64,000 nt of DNA, taken from NCBI RefSeq assembly GCF_002927275.1, contig NZ_PRKW01000001.1, forward strand, positions 558,001-622,000, read 5' to 3'. Of this stretch, positions 29,352 to 37,872 are shown piece after piece (position 1 is the first letter of the stretch; every line of letters begins with the position of its first letter). The stretch comes from Arthrobacter pityocampae. GTDB lineage: Bacteria; Actinomycetota; Actinomycetes; Actinomycetales; Micrococcaceae. Both the position numbers and the translations under genes were made by a program. Under the pieces are notes generated by a model. The model was not told the DNA's origin. It ran no database searches and saw nothing but the letters and a program-made list of their open reading frames with translations.

Positions 29352-30485
29352 CTAGCCCGGTGCCGGTTCGGGGCGGAGGGCGGAGCGGGCGGAGTCGATG
29401 GTCGCCTGCCCGAGCACCCGCGTGCCCTGGTACAGCACCACGGTCTGCCCGGGCGCCACACCGCGCATCGGCTCGACGAGCCGCACCACGAGCTGCTGGG
29501 CGCCGTCGGCCTCCTCGACCCTCGCGCGGGCGGCCACGGGATCGCCGTGCGCCCGGACCTGGGCCATGCAGTCGAACTCGTCGCCGGTCCGGACGTCGTC
29601 GATGGGCACGCCGGCCCAGGACACCTTGATGCCCCGCATCTCGTCGATGGCGAGCAGGTGCTCGGGCCCCACGACGACCTCGTTCTGCTTGGGCCGGATC
29701 TCGAGCACGAACCGGGGCTTCCCGTCGGCCGCCGGGGTGCCGAGCTTGAGGCCGCGCCGCTGGCCGACGGTGAACGCGTTCGCGCCGGGGTGGCTGCCGA
29801 TCCTCTCGCCGTCGACGTCGAGGATGTCCCCCTCGGTCATGTCGATGCGCTCCTCGAGCCAGCCGCGGGTGTCGCCGTCGGGGATGAAGCAGATGTCGTG
29901 GCTGTCGGGCTTGTTCGCGACGGACAGCCCCCGACGCTCCGCCTCGGCCCGCACCTCGGCCTTCGAGGGCGTCTCCGCCAGAGGGAACATGGAGTGCCTG
30001 AGCTGCTCGTGGGTGAGCACGCCGAGCACGTAGGACTGGTCCTTGGCCCAGTCGGCGGCCCGGTGCAGTTCGGGGTTCCCGTCGGCGTCCTCCACGACCT
30101 TCGCGTAGTGGCCCGTGCAGACGGCGTCGAACCCGAGCGCGAGCGCCTTCTCGAGCAGGGCCGCGAACTTGATCCGCTCGTTGCAGCGCATGCAGGGGTT
30201 GGGGGTGCGGCCGGCGGCGTACTCGGCGACGAAGTCGTCGACGACGTCCTCCTTGAACCGCTCGGAGAAGTCCCAGACGTAGTAGGGGATGCCGAGGATG
30301 TCGCACGCCCGCCAGGCGTCCCGCGAGTCCTCGATCGTGCAGCAGCCGCGGCTGCCCGTCCTGAGCGTTCCCGGCATGCGGGAGAGCGCGAGGTGGACAC
30401 CGACGACGTCGTGCCCCGCCTCCACGGCCCGCGCCGCCGCCACTGCGGAGTCGACGCCGCCGCTCATCGCTGCCAGTACCCTCAT
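29352..30485 (-). CDS. mnmA: tRNA-specific 2-thiouridylase MnmA
   Basis: A 377-residue enzyme that places sulfur on the wobble uridine (U34) of Lys, Glu and Gln tRNAs. The PP-loop SGGVDS lies at residues 8-13. The catalytic nucleophile is in NPCMRC (Cys98) and the persulfide-forming residue in SHDICF (Cys199), the same spacing as E. coli MnmA. A C-terminal β-barrel follows ([14 protein letters not shown]). The ATG overlaps the cysteine desulfurase stop by four bases, so the sulfur donor and the thiolase are translated as a pair. Confidence 0.97.
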   Translation of the reverse strand: MRVLAAMSGGVDSAVAAARAVEAGHDVVGVHLALSRMPGTLRTGSRGCCTIEDSRDAWRACDILGIPYYVWDFSERFKEDVVDDFVAEYAAGRTPNPCMRCNERIKFAALLEKALALGFDAVCTGHYAKVVEDADGNPELHRAADWAKDQSYVLGVLTHEQLRHSMFPLAETPSKAEVRAEAERRGLSVANKPDSHDICFIPDGDTRGWLEERIDMTEGDILDVDGERIGSHPGANAFTVGQRRGLKLGTPAADGKPRFVLEIRPKQNEVVVGPEHLLAIDEMRGIKVSWAGVPIDDVRTGDEFDCMAQVRAHGDPVAARARVEEADGAQQLVVRLVEPMRGVAPGQTVVLYQGTRVLGQATIDSARSALRPEPAPG

Positions 30486-31705
30486 GAGAACCCTGTTCCT
30501 GCCGTCTTGATGGTCGATGCGTGCCCGGCCATGCCGGCCTTGCGGGCGCGGGCGTATGCCTCACCGATCGCGCCCACCACGGCGTCAACGTCGTCGACCG
30601 TGGAAGTATGCCCCAGGCTGAAGCGCTGGGCCCCCCGGGCGTCGTCCTCCGTCAGCCCCATGGCGAGCAGCACGTGCGAGGGCCTGGGGACACCCGCGGT
30701 GCAGGCGGAGCCGGTGGAGGACTCGATGCCCGCCAGGTCCAGGAGGAACAGGAGGGAGTCCCCCTCGCAGCCGGGGAAGGTGAAGTGAGCGTTACCCGGG
30801 AGCCGCGTGCCCTCGGGGGCCGGGTGCGGCACGCCGCGCAGCACCGCCTCCGGGATCGCGCGGCGGACGCCCTCGATGAGGCGGTCCCGCAGCGCGGCCA
30901 GCCGGGGCGCCTCGTCGCCGAGGTGGGCGACGGCGTCGTCGGCCGCGGCGGCGAAGGCGGCGATGCCCGCGCCGTCGAGCGTGCCCGACCGGATGTCCCG
31001 CTCCTGCCCGCCGCCGTGCTGCACGGGGGTGAGCTTCACCGCACGCCCCACGAAGAGCGCGCCGACCCCCACGGGGCCGCCGATCTTGTGGGCGCTCACG
31101 GCCATGGTCGCGAGTCCCGAGTCGGCGAAGGACAGCGGGAGGGAACCGAACGCCTGTACGGCGTCGCTGTGGACGGGGACGCCGTACCGTGCGGCTTCCG
31201 CCGTGATCGCCCGGACGGGCTGCACGGTCCCCACCTCGTTGTTCGCCCAGATGACCGTCACGAGCGCAGTGCGCTCCGGCGCCTCGGCGAGCGCCGTCCT
31301 CAGTGCATCGACGGAGACCAGCCCGGTGGCGTCGACGGGGAGCCACACCACCTCGGCGCCCTCGTGGCGCTCGAGCCACTCGACGGTGTCCTGGACGGCG
31401 TGGTGCTCCACGGTGCTGCAGAGGATCCGCGTGCGGGCGGGGTCCGCCGCGCGGCGCGCCCAGAAGAGTCCCTTGAGCGCGAGGTTGTCCGCCTCGGTCC
31501 CGCCGGAGGTGAAGACGACCTCCGAGGCGTGGGCCCCGGCGGCCGAGGCGATCGTCTCGCGGGACTCCTCGACCGATCGCCGGGCACGGCGGCCCGAGCC
31601 GTGGAGGGAGGACGGATTCCCGCTCCGGCTGAGTTCGCGGGTGAGGGCGGCGAGCGCGGGCGCCGAGATCGGCGTGGTCGCCGCGTGATCGACATACACG
31701 GGCAT
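30482..31705 (-). CDS. Cysteine desulfurase (IscS/NifS class)
   Basis: A 407-residue PLP enzyme. Motifs include [23 protein letters not shown], the PLP lysine in VSAHKIGGP (Lys207) and the persulfide Cys335 in TGSACTAG, located in the long flexible loop typical of class I enzymes. It mobilises sulfur from cysteine as a persulfide, here most likely for MnmA, whose gene overlaps it by four bases. No iron-sulfur scaffold gene is adjacent. The ATG at 31705 starts [12 protein letters not shown], the normal family start. Divergent from folP with about 100 bp between. Confidence 0.96.
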   Translation of the reverse strand: MPVYVDHAATTPISAPALAALTRELSRSGNPSSLHGSGRRARRSVEESRETIASAAGAHASEVVFTSGGTEADNLALKGLFWARRAADPARTRILCSTVEHHAVQDTVEWLERHEGAEVVWLPVDATGLVSVDALRTALAEAPERTALVTVIWANNEVGTVQPVRAITAEAARYGVPVHSDAVQAFGSLPLSFADSGLATMAVSAHKIGGPVGVGALFVGRAVKLTPVQHGGGQERDIRSGTLDGAGIAAFAAAADDAVAHLGDEAPRLAALRDRLIEGVRRAIPEAVLRGVPHPAPEGTRLPGNAHFTFPGCEGDSLLFLLDLAGIESSTGSACTAGVPRPSHVLLAMGLTEDDARGAQRFSLGHTSTVDDVDAVVGAIGEAYARARKAGMAGHASTIKTAGTGFS

Positions 31706-31809
31706 GACCCGATTCTACGGGGGGCCGAGCCGCGCCGCCGATTCCGGTGGCGCCCGTCACGCAGCGCCGGACACGCCGGGGCGCCGGCCGGCAGTGGTAG
31801 AAAGACAGG

Positions 31810-32754
31810 GTGGACAGTCAAGCAGCGGCTCCTCCCCCCTCCGTCCCCTACCTTCCCGGCTTCCGCCACGCGGTGCACACCTTCGGCGCGCGGACCCTGG
31901 ATTTCGACCGCCAGGTCGCGCTCATGGCCGTGATCAACCGGACCCCGGACTCGTTCTACGACCGCGGGGCGACGTTCGCGCTCCAGGCCGCCGTGGACGC
32001 CTCCCTGCAGGCGGTCGCCGACGGCGCCGACTGGGTGGACATCGGCGGCGCGCCCTTCTCCCCGGGTGATCCCATCCCGGCGGCGGAGGAGATCGACAGG
32101 ATCGTCCCCGTGATCAGCGCCGTGCGTGCGGCATCGGACGTCATCATCTCCGCGGACACGTTCCTGCCGGAGGTCGCCCGCGCGGCGCTCGCCGCCGGGG
32201 CCAGCGTGGTCAACGACACCACAGGGCTGCGGGACCCCGACATGGCCGCGGTGGTCGCCGAGGCCGGCGCCCACCTGGTCATCACGCACAGCCTCGCCGC
32301 GCCGCGCACCGTGTACCCGCGGCCCACCTACGACGACGTGGTCCGCGAGGTCGCGGACTTCCTCCTCCGGAAGGTCGACGACGCCGTGCGGCTGGGCATC
32401 CCGGAGGACCGCATCCTCCTGGACCCCGGGCACGACCTCAACAAGAACACGCTGCACTCGCTCGAGATCACGCGCCGGTTCGCCGAGCTCGCCGGGCTCG
32501 GGTTCCCCACCCTCGCCGCGGTGTCCAACAAGGACTTCATCGGCGAGACGCTCGACCGCCCGAAGGCCGAACGTGTCGAGGGATCGCTCGCGGCCGCCGT
32601 GATCTGCATCCTCGGCGGCGCCCGCGTGGTCCGCATGCACAACGTGGCGGCGTCCCGGGCGGCGATCGTCCTCACCGAGGCCGTGCTCGGGTGGCGGCAG
32701 CCCGCCTACCTGAAACACAACATGGGCGAGGCCAACGAGCCGGTGACACCATGA
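31810..32754 (+). CDS. Dihydropteroate synthase homologue, FolP2 type
   Basis: A 314-residue TIM-barrel protein with DHPS landmarks: MAVINRTPDSFYDRGATF (about 37-54), GADWVDIGGAP, SADTF, NDTTGL and DPGHDLNKNT. Two signature positions follow the mycobacterial FolP2 paralogue rather than active DHPS. The canonical VTPDSFSDGG is RTPDSFYDRG, and the canonical SRKS substrate-binding motif is SNKD near residue 238. Conversion of the pterin and p-aminobenzoate substrates to dihydropteroate is therefore doubtful. GTG start at 31810 with TAGAAA six bases upstream, so possibly leaderless. The stop overlaps the reductase start as ATGA. Confidence 0.88.
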   Translation: MDSQAAAPPPSVPYLPGFRHAVHTFGARTLDFDRQVALMAVINRTPDSFYDRGATFALQAAVDASLQAVADGADWVDIGGAPFSPGDPIPAAEEIDRIVPVISAVRAASDVIISADTFLPEVARAALAAGASVVNDTTGLRDPDMAAVVAEAGAHLVITHSLAAPRTVYPRPTYDDVVREVADFLLRKVDDAVRLGIPEDRILLDPGHDLNKNTLHSLEITRRFAELAGLGFPTLAAVSNKDFIGETLDRPKAERVEGSLAAAVICILGGARVVRMHNVAASRAAIVLTEAVLGWRQPAYLKHNMGEANEPVTP

Positions 32755-33494
32755 TCACCTCGCTCGTCCCGGCCACCGGGGCACCGGTCGACGACGACGC
32801 GCTGCACCGCATCTACGCCTACCCGGTCGGCGACCGGCCCTATGTCCGGTTCAACTTCGTGGCCGCCGCGGACGGCGCCGCCACGAGTGGTGGCTTCTCC
32901 GCGGGGCTGGGCAACGACGGCGACCAGCGCATCTTCGCCGTCCTGCGGCGCCTCGCCGACGTGGTCCTCGTGGGAGCGGGCACGATCCGCGCGGAGGGTT
33001 ACGGCGGCGAACTAGTCGACGACGACGCCCGCGCGTGGCGCCGCACCCACGGGCTCGCGGCGCACCCCGCCGTCGCGGTGATCTCCGGCAGCCTCGCCCT
33101 CGACCCGTCCACCGACTTCTTCCGGAGGGCGCCCGTCCGGCCGCTCGTCCTCACGAGCGCGTCGGCGCCGGCGGACAGGCGTGCCGCCCTCGAACGCGTC
33201 GCCGACGTCGTCGACTGCGGCGCCGACACCGTGGAGGCGCACGCCGTGCTCGCCGAGCTCGGCCGGCGCGGCCTGCCGAGGATCCTCTGCGAAGGAGGTC
33301 CCGCCGTGCTGGGCGATTTCACCCGGTCCGGGGCCGTGGACGAGCTGTGCCTGTCCATCAGTCCGCTGCTCGTGGGCGGGGACGGACCGAGGATCGCGGT
33401 GGGGAGCAGTCCGGACGACGCCCTGGCTCTGGAGCTCTCCTCCCTGCTGACGGAGGACTCCGCCCTCTACACGCTGTACCGGCGCACGGGCTGA
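32751..33494 (+). CDS. RibD C-terminal/DHFR-fold reductase
   Basis: A 247-residue protein of the RibD_C (pyrimidine reductase) family: RPYVRFNFVAAADGAAT, DQRIFAVLRRLADVVLVGAGTIRAEGYG, RRGLPRILCEGGPAVLGDF and VDELCLSISPLLVGG. The family fold binds NADPH and reduces either the ribosylaminopyrimidine of riboflavin synthesis or, in some members, dihydrofolate. There is no deaminase domain. Its start overlaps the FolP2-type gene by four bases, which points to pterin or folate metabolism rather than riboflavin. The substrate is not determinable from sequence alone. Confidence 0.88.
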   Translation: MITSLVPATGAPVDDDALHRIYAYPVGDRPYVRFNFVAAADGAATSGGFSAGLGNDGDQRIFAVLRRLADVVLVGAGTIRAEGYGGELVDDDARAWRRTHGLAAHPAVAVISGSLALDPSTDFFRRAPVRPLVLTSASAPADRRAALERVADVVDCGADTVEAHAVLAELGRRGLPRILCEGGPAVLGDFTRSGAVDELCLSISPLLVGGDGPRIAVGSSPDDALALELSSLLTEDSALYTLYRRTG

Positions 33495-33560
33495 GCCCGG
33501 GCGGGCGGCGGGACCGGACCGGGCCGGCGAACTTCTCCGCCCGCCGCGGCGTTGTACCAA

Positions 33561-33578
33561 GGCCTGCATCCGCAGGCC
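33561..33578 (+). terminator. Hairpin after the RibD-like gene
   Basis: GGCCTGC and GCAGGCC flank a four-base ATCC loop, 67 bp beyond the stop codon. It is compact and GC-rich without a T-run. Confidence 0.5.
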
Positions 33579-33622
33579 GCCCCGGCACGACGGCGCACGC
33601 CGCCGCCCGGGGTCGACCGCTT

Positions 33623-33651
33623 TTGTCCGGGCCGGTCCGTGCCCCTAGTGT
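33623..33651 (+). promoter_or_regulatory. Probable vegetative promoter of the DnaJ-domain gene
   Basis: TTGTCC (33623-33628) and TAGTGT (33646-33651) are separated by exactly 17 bp, close to the housekeeping sigma consensus. The ATG is 72 bp further on, leaving a 5' untranslated leader of about 65 bases. Confidence 0.55.
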
Positions 33652-33723
33652 CAGGGGAGACGCCGGACGGCCGTGGCGGCACCTGGCCCACCAGGACCGC
33701 CGGACACCAGGAAGGGCCCATCG

Positions 33724-34719
33724 ATGGCAGAGGCACCACGGCAGTCGTACTACGACATCCTCGGGGTACCCCCCGACGCCGACGCCAGGGACATCAAGAA
33801 CGCCTACCGCCGCGCGGCCCGCGCGGCGCACCCCGACCTCGGCGGCAGCGCGGCCCTGTTCCACGACGTCGCGGTCGCGTACGAGACCCTCGGCGACCCG
33901 CGGCGCCGTGAGCGCTACGACGCCGACACCGGACGCGGACGGGCCTCCACCCCGGGAGCCGCCTCCGGCGGTCCCGGCGCCGGCCGTCCCCCCGGAGCCG
34001 CGGCGACGGCCGGCCGCACCGGGGCCCCCGCGCCCCGCAGCCCGACGCGCACGAGCGTCGAGGACGACGAGGCCACGAAATCCGCGCCGGTCTACCTGCC
34101 GCCGTTCTCGCCGTCGTCCCCGCCGGCCGTCCCCCTGATCCTCGCCGGCCGGCAGCTCCACGGCTCCCCCCGGCAGCCGGGCGTGTTCGCACGGCGGTCG
34201 TCCGGTGTCCGCGCGAGGATCGACGGCGAACTCCGGACCAGCGCGCTGCTCGAACGGTCCCTGCTGCCCACCTACCCGGCGGCGCGCCTGGTCAACGGTG
34301 TCCGGTTCGAGGACCGCGACGGGACGACGGCGGGCTCCGTCCTGCTCGCCGGCTACCGGATGGCGGTGATCGACTCGTTCACCGCGTCCCCCGGCAACTT
34401 CTCCTGGGACGGCCGGTCCCTCCGCCACCAGGGGCGGCCCGTCGGGTTCGAGGTGCCGCGGACGGTGCGCGCGGTGCAGGAGCTCTTCCCGGAGTGCAAC
34501 GTGGCCGGCTGGGTGGTCATCCACGGAGCACCGGACAATCCCTTCGCCCCGGTGATCGACGTCCCGCCGGGCTTCGACCGTGCCTCGACGGCCCTCGTCC
34601 AGGTGGTCAACGCCGGAACGGCCGTCCGGACCATCCGCTCGTTCCTGTCCTCGGGGCCCACGCCGAACGTCGTGCAGCTGCCCGTGCTCGCGCGCCTGCT
34701 GGCCGTGGCCGGAAGCTAG
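33724..34719 (+). CDS. DnaJ-domain protein with NERD-like C-terminal region
   Basis: A 331-residue protein. Residues 8-70 form a J domain with the HPD tripeptide (36-38), which would stimulate a DnaK ATPase. After a Pro/Ala/Gly linker (about 70-135) comes a domain with LVNGVRFED, GSVLLAGYRMAVIDSF and GNFSWDG, closely resembling the core of NERD nuclease-related domains. There the corresponding motif is usually a conserved Ile/Val-Asp-Ser-Lys; here the Lys is Phe, so nuclease activity is unlikely. No zinc-finger or substrate-binding DnaJ domains follow, so this is a specialised co-chaperone. The NERD reading is inference from pattern. Confidence 0.8.
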   Translation: MAEAPRQSYYDILGVPPDADARDIKNAYRRAARAAHPDLGGSAALFHDVAVAYETLGDPRRRERYDADTGRGRASTPGAASGGPGAGRPPGAAATAGRTGAPAPRSPTRTSVEDDEATKSAPVYLPPFSPSSPPAVPLILAGRQLHGSPRQPGVFARRSSGVRARIDGELRTSALLERSLLPTYPAARLVNGVRFEDRDGTTAGSVLLAGYRMAVIDSFTASPGNFSWDGRSLRHQGRPVGFEVPRTVRAVQELFPECNVAGWVVIHGAPDNPFAPVIDVPPGFDRASTALVQVVNAGTAVRTIRSFLSSGPTPNVVQLPVLARLLAVAGS

Positions 34720-34728
34720 GATGAGAAC

Positions 34729-35196
34729 GTGTTCCGCATCCTCTTCCACACCCCGGAGATCCCCGGCAACACCGGCGCCGCCATCCGACTCGCGGCCGTG
34801 GCCGGTGCCGAACTGCACCTCGTCGAGCCGCTGGGCTTCAGCCTGGAGGATTCGAAGCTGAGACGGGCGGGACTGGACTACCACGACCTCACGGTGCTGC
34901 ACGTGCACAGCAGCCTCGAGGACGCCTGGACCGCCCTGCAGCCGGAGCGGGTGTTCGCGTTCACCTCGGAGGGCGACGTGCCCTACACGGACATCGCCTA
35001 CGAACCCGGGGACGTCCTGCTGTTCGGGCGTGAGTCCGACGGCCTGCCGTCCTCGGTGAAGCAGGACCCCCGCGTCACGTCCCGGGTCCGCGTGCCGATG
35101 CTGCCGTCACGCCGATCGCTCAACCTCGCCAACACCGCATCCATCGTCCTCTACGAAGCCTGGCGCCAACAGGGCTTCGCCGGGGCCCAACGATGA
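34729..35196 (+). CDS. trmL: tRNA (cytidine/uridine-34 2'-O)-methyltransferase TrmL
   Basis: A 155-residue SPOUT-fold methyltransferase, the size of TrmL. Motifs are FHTPEIPGNTGAAIRL, DVLLFGRESDGLP and RVPMLPSRRSLNLANTASIVLYE, which forms the trefoil-knot SAM site. It methylates the ribose of the wobble base in certain leucine tRNAs. The GTG start at 34729 has the hexamer TAGGAT six bases upstream, overlapping the stop of the DnaJ gene, so it could be leaderless. The same bases also offer a weak AGGA ribosome-binding site. Confidence 0.95.
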   Translation: MFRILFHTPEIPGNTGAAIRLAAVAGAELHLVEPLGFSLEDSKLRRAGLDYHDLTVLHVHSSLEDAWTALQPERVFAFTSEGDVPYTDIAYEPGDVLLFGRESDGLPSSVKQDPRVTSRVRVPMLPSRRSLNLANTASIVLYEAWRQQGFAGAQR

Positions 35197-35215
35197 TCCA
35201 CGCCTAGGAGCCACC

Positions 35216-36142
35216 ATGTCCGCTCGTTCTGCCGCAACGCTGTCCGACGGCGGGGCCGAGGACCACGACCGCCTCGCCCCGGCCGTCTGGAACCCGGTGG
35301 GCAACGCGGTGGTCGCGGCCGCCGACATCCTCGTCGGCGAGCGCGTGCTCGACCTGTTCGCGTCCACGGGGACGGGCACCATCCCGGCCGCGCAGCTCAC
35401 CGGACCGGACGGGTGCGTCGACGCCGTCGACCGCTCCCCGTCGATGCTGGACCTCGCCGAGGCGAAGGCGGAGGCGCTGGGCCTGGCCGGGGTCTTCTTC
35501 CACCGCACGGAACCCGCCCGATGGACTCCCGAGGCGCCGTACGACGCCGTCGTGAGCTGCTACGGCGTCCTCCTGCTCGAAGACCTGGACGCGGACATGG
35601 ACCGGATCGTCCGGCTCCTGCGGCCGGGCGGGAGGGTGGCCCTGAGCACATGGGACGACGGCGGCCTGGAACCGATCGGGGAGCTGCTCCTCGACGCCCT
35701 CCGCGACGTCGCCGGCCCCACCCTGGACCGCCCAACTCCGGACGGTACCGCTCCGGACGGTACCGCTCCGGACGGTGCCGCCCCGGATCGGGAAGGCGCC
35801 TCCGACGTCGACCGTCCCGCCCGGCCGGCGACGCCGGCGGGGCCCTCCGGGACGGCCTTCGTCGAGAACTACAGGAAACTGGCCTCCACCGACCGCCTCA
35901 CGGATTGGCTGCATGCACGGGGCCTGGTGAACGTGCGCGTCGAGCCCTTCGGACTGAGGGTCCCGCTCGACCCCGACACCGCGTGGTCGCTCGCACTCGG
36001 CACCGGCTACCGCGGGCTGCTGCCGGAGGACCCCGGCGCCCTGCAGCGTGTGCGGTCGGCCTTCGAGGAGCGGCTCGGCAACGCGTTCGTCCTGAACGCC
36101 GATTCCCTGATCGCGGTCGCCGAGTACCAGCCGGCCGGGTAG
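35216..36142 (+). CDS. Class I SAM-dependent methyltransferase
   Basis: A 308-residue protein. Motif I is VLDLFASTGTGTIPAA (about 44-59), motif II VDAVDRSPSMLDLAEAKA, and YDAVVSCYGVLLLEDLD with LLRPGGRVALSTWDD completes a UbiE/MenG-like Rossmann methyltransferase. A linker near residues 174-190 is built from a five-residue repeat (TPDG/APDG), matching a 15-bp tandem DNA repeat. The C-terminal ~90 residues are a lid. The substrate is unknown. It follows trmL by 19 bp and may be cotranscribed with it. Confidence 0.83.
   Translation: MSARSAATLSDGGAEDHDRLAPAVWNPVGNAVVAAADILVGERVLDLFASTGTGTIPAAQLTGPDGCVDAVDRSPSMLDLAEAKAEALGLAGVFFHRTEPARWTPEAPYDAVVSCYGVLLLEDLDADMDRIVRLLRPGGRVALSTWDDGGLEPIGELLLDALRDVAGPTLDRPTPDGTAPDGTAPDGAAPDREGASDVDRPARPATPAGPSGTAFVENYRKLASTDRLTDWLHARGLVNVRVEPFGLRVPLDPDTAWSLALGTGYRGLLPEDPGALQRVRSAFEERLGNAFVLNADSLIAVAEYQPAG
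35736..35780 (+). repeat. Three 15-bp tandem repeats inside a methyltransferase gene
   Basis: CTCCGGACGGTACCG is repeated at 35736, 35751 and 35766 (the last with one change). It encodes the APDGT linker repeat, stays in frame and could vary in copy number between strains. Confidence 0.85.
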
Positions 36143-36156
36143 CTTCTCTCCGCGAA

Positions 36157-36184
36157 CCATCCACGGGCCGGTCAGCATCGAATA
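36157..36184 (+). promoter_or_regulatory. Candidate SigK-type promoter upstream of sigK
   Basis: CCATCC (36157-36162) and CGAATA (36179-36184) are 16 bp apart. Mycobacterial SigK promoters are known for CCATCC and CCGAAT elements with a similar gap, so this could be an autoregulatory promoter of the sigma gene 135 bp downstream. The -10 match is incomplete. Confidence 0.5.
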
Positions 36185-36247
36185 CCACATGACAGCGGGA
36201 AATTCGATATCGGCGGGGGCGTGGCATGGTGCTTGTTCAGGAGGGAC

Positions 36248-36337
36248 GTGCACGACGACCGCGCCACGGCGCCGGGAGCGTTCGAAGAGGGGCCGACCGC
36301 GCTTTATGCTGGAGCCCTATGGAAACGCCACGAGTAA
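36248..36337 (+). CDS. Possible 29-codon upstream ORF overlapping sigK
   Basis: A GTG at 36248 follows AGGAGGG at a slightly short spacing and opens 29 codons, VHDDRATAPGAFEEGP and so on, ending in TAA at 36337. It overlaps the sigK start by 19 bases in another frame, an arrangement that can couple translation. There is no homology evidence and the ORF may be chance. Confidence 0.3.
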   Translation: MHDDRATAPGAFEEGPTALYAGALWKRHE

Positions 36338-36936
36338 GCCGGGTCACCCCAGTCGCTCCTGCATCGGACGGGTTCGTCGCTGATCCCGGCGCCGGTCCCA
36401 CCCTCACGGACCTGCTGACCAGGATCGCGCGGCAGGACCGCACCGCCTTCGCCCTGTTCTACGAACAGACCTCGAAGCGCGTGTACGGCCTCGCACGGCG
36501 CGTGCTCATCGATCCGGAGCTCAGTGAGGACGCCACGCAGGAGGTCTACCTCCAGGTGTGGAACACCGCGGACCGCTTCAACCCCGCCCTCGGCAGTCCG
36601 ATGGCCTGGTTGATGACCCTGGCCCACCGCCGCGCCGTGGACAAGGTGCGCTCGGAGCAGAGCGCGTCGGATCGTGAGGCGCGGTACGGGGCCGCCACCC
36701 AGACGGTGGACCACGACGACGTCGTCGACACCGTGACCCAGCGCCTCGAGGCCGAGACCGTGGTGCGGTGTCTTGACACGCTGACGGCGACGCAGCAGGA
36801 ATCAGTGAAACTCGCCTACTACGGCGGACTCACCTATCGCGAGGTGGCCGAGAAACTCGGCGTCGCGGTACCGACCATCAAATCGAGGATCCGTGACGGA
36901 TTGCTCCGATTGAAGACATGTCTGGGGGTGAGCTGA
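36319..36936 (+). CDS. sigK: ECF RNA polymerase sigma factor SigK
   Basis: A 205-residue sigma-70 family protein. Region 2 reads FALFYEQTSKRVYGLARRVL, SEDATQEVYLQVW and AWLMTLAHRRAVDKVRSEQS. Region 4 reads LTATQQESVKLAYYGGLTYREVAEKLGVAVPTIKSRIRDGL. The closest family I recognise is SigK, confirmed by the RskA-like anti-sigma gene that starts one base after its stop. In mycobacteria SigK controls secreted antigens and responds to redox state; targets here are unknown. The ATG at 36319 follows GGAG, and a candidate SigK-type promoter lies upstream. Confidence 0.93.
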   Translation: METPRVSRVTPVAPASDGFVADPGAGPTLTDLLTRIARQDRTAFALFYEQTSKRVYGLARRVLIDPELSEDATQEVYLQVWNTADRFNPALGSPMAWLMTLAHRRAVDKVRSEQSASDREARYGAATQTVDHDDVVDTVTQRLEAETVVRCLDTLTATQQESVKLAYYGGLTYREVAEKLGVAVPTIKSRIRDGLLRLKTCLGVS

Positions 36937-36937
36937 G

Positions 36938-37795
36938 ATGCAGGACAGGGATATGAACCGACAATTCGCCGATGATCTCGGCACGGACCTCGCACGGGGC
37001 CACGTCCTCGAGTGGGCGGAACTCTACGCGTTGGACGCCATCAGCACGGACGAACGCCGCGGCATCGACGCGTTCCTGGCGGACGCCGATCCGGCGGTCA
37101 GCGCGACGTTCAGCGAGCGTGTCCGCACCTGCCTCGAGACGGTGGCGATCGCCTACGCGGGCGACCAGGAGGACCCGCCGGCGGATCTCTTCGCACGGAT
37201 CGTCTCACAGCTCCACGGGACCACCGGGACCGCGGACCCGACGCCCGCGCAGACCGGTCCCGCCGCAGGAAAAGCAGCAGGCGGTGCACCCGTCGGTCCG
37301 GACGCCGGGGACGAACTGGCCAGGCGCCGCACGGCGAAGGCCTCGCTGTCCTCGCGTGCCGCACGCTGGGTGGTCGCGGCCTCCGCGGCTGCCGTGCTCG
37401 CCGTCGGGGGTGTCACCATCGCCCAGAACCTGCAGCAGAGCACCCTCCAGGAGCAGGTCCTCCAGGCCTCGGACGTCAGGACGGCCCAGCTCACCCTTGC
37501 CGCGGGCGGCACGGCGGACCTCGCGGTCTCCGGCGAGGAGGACGCGGCCGTGGTGACGCTCAGCGGGGTCCCCGCGCCGGCTCCCGGCTACGTCTACCAG
37601 ATGTGGCGGATCCCGGCGGACGGAACGGACCCGGAGTCCGTCGGCACGATGACCGGGGACGACGTCGCCGGGACGAAGGTCACGGAACTCGAGGACATCA
37701 GCGGCTTCAGCGCGATCGCCATCACCGTCGAACCCGACGGCGGGTCGGCGACCCCCACCCTGCCGATCGTGGCGCAGATCCCGCTCGGCACCTGA
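36938..37795 (+). CDS. rskA: Anti-sigma-K factor RskA
   Basis: A 285-residue single-pass membrane protein. The cytosolic N-terminus (about 1-95, HVLEWAELYALDAISTDERRGIDAFLA) is the RskA sigma-binding helical domain. A hydrophobic helix lies near 145-163 (WVVAASAAAVLAVGGVTIA). The extracytoplasmic C-terminal RskA domain contains GYVYQMWRIPADG and SGFSAIAITVEPDGGS. The family sequesters SigK and is cleaved by site-1 and site-2 proteases on signal. There is a single base between the two genes, so translation is coupled. An alternative ATG at 36953 would drop five residues. Confidence 0.95.
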   Translation: MQDRDMNRQFADDLGTDLARGHVLEWAELYALDAISTDERRGIDAFLADADPAVSATFSERVRTCLETVAIAYAGDQEDPPADLFARIVSQLHGTTGTADPTPAQTGPAAGKAAGGAPVGPDAGDELARRRTAKASLSSRAARWVVAASAAAVLAVGGVTIAQNLQQSTLQEQVLQASDVRTAQLTLAAGGTADLAVSGEEDAAVVTLSGVPAPAPGYVYQMWRIPADGTDPESVGTMTGDDVAGTKVTELEDISGFSAIAITVEPDGGSATPTLPIVAQIPLGT

Positions 37796-37872
37796 GCCGC
37801 ACGGCCGTGATGCGGCGTCGATGCTGAACCCGTCCGCCGTCGTGCGCGCGCGGTGCCGCGTCGCCGGTCCGG

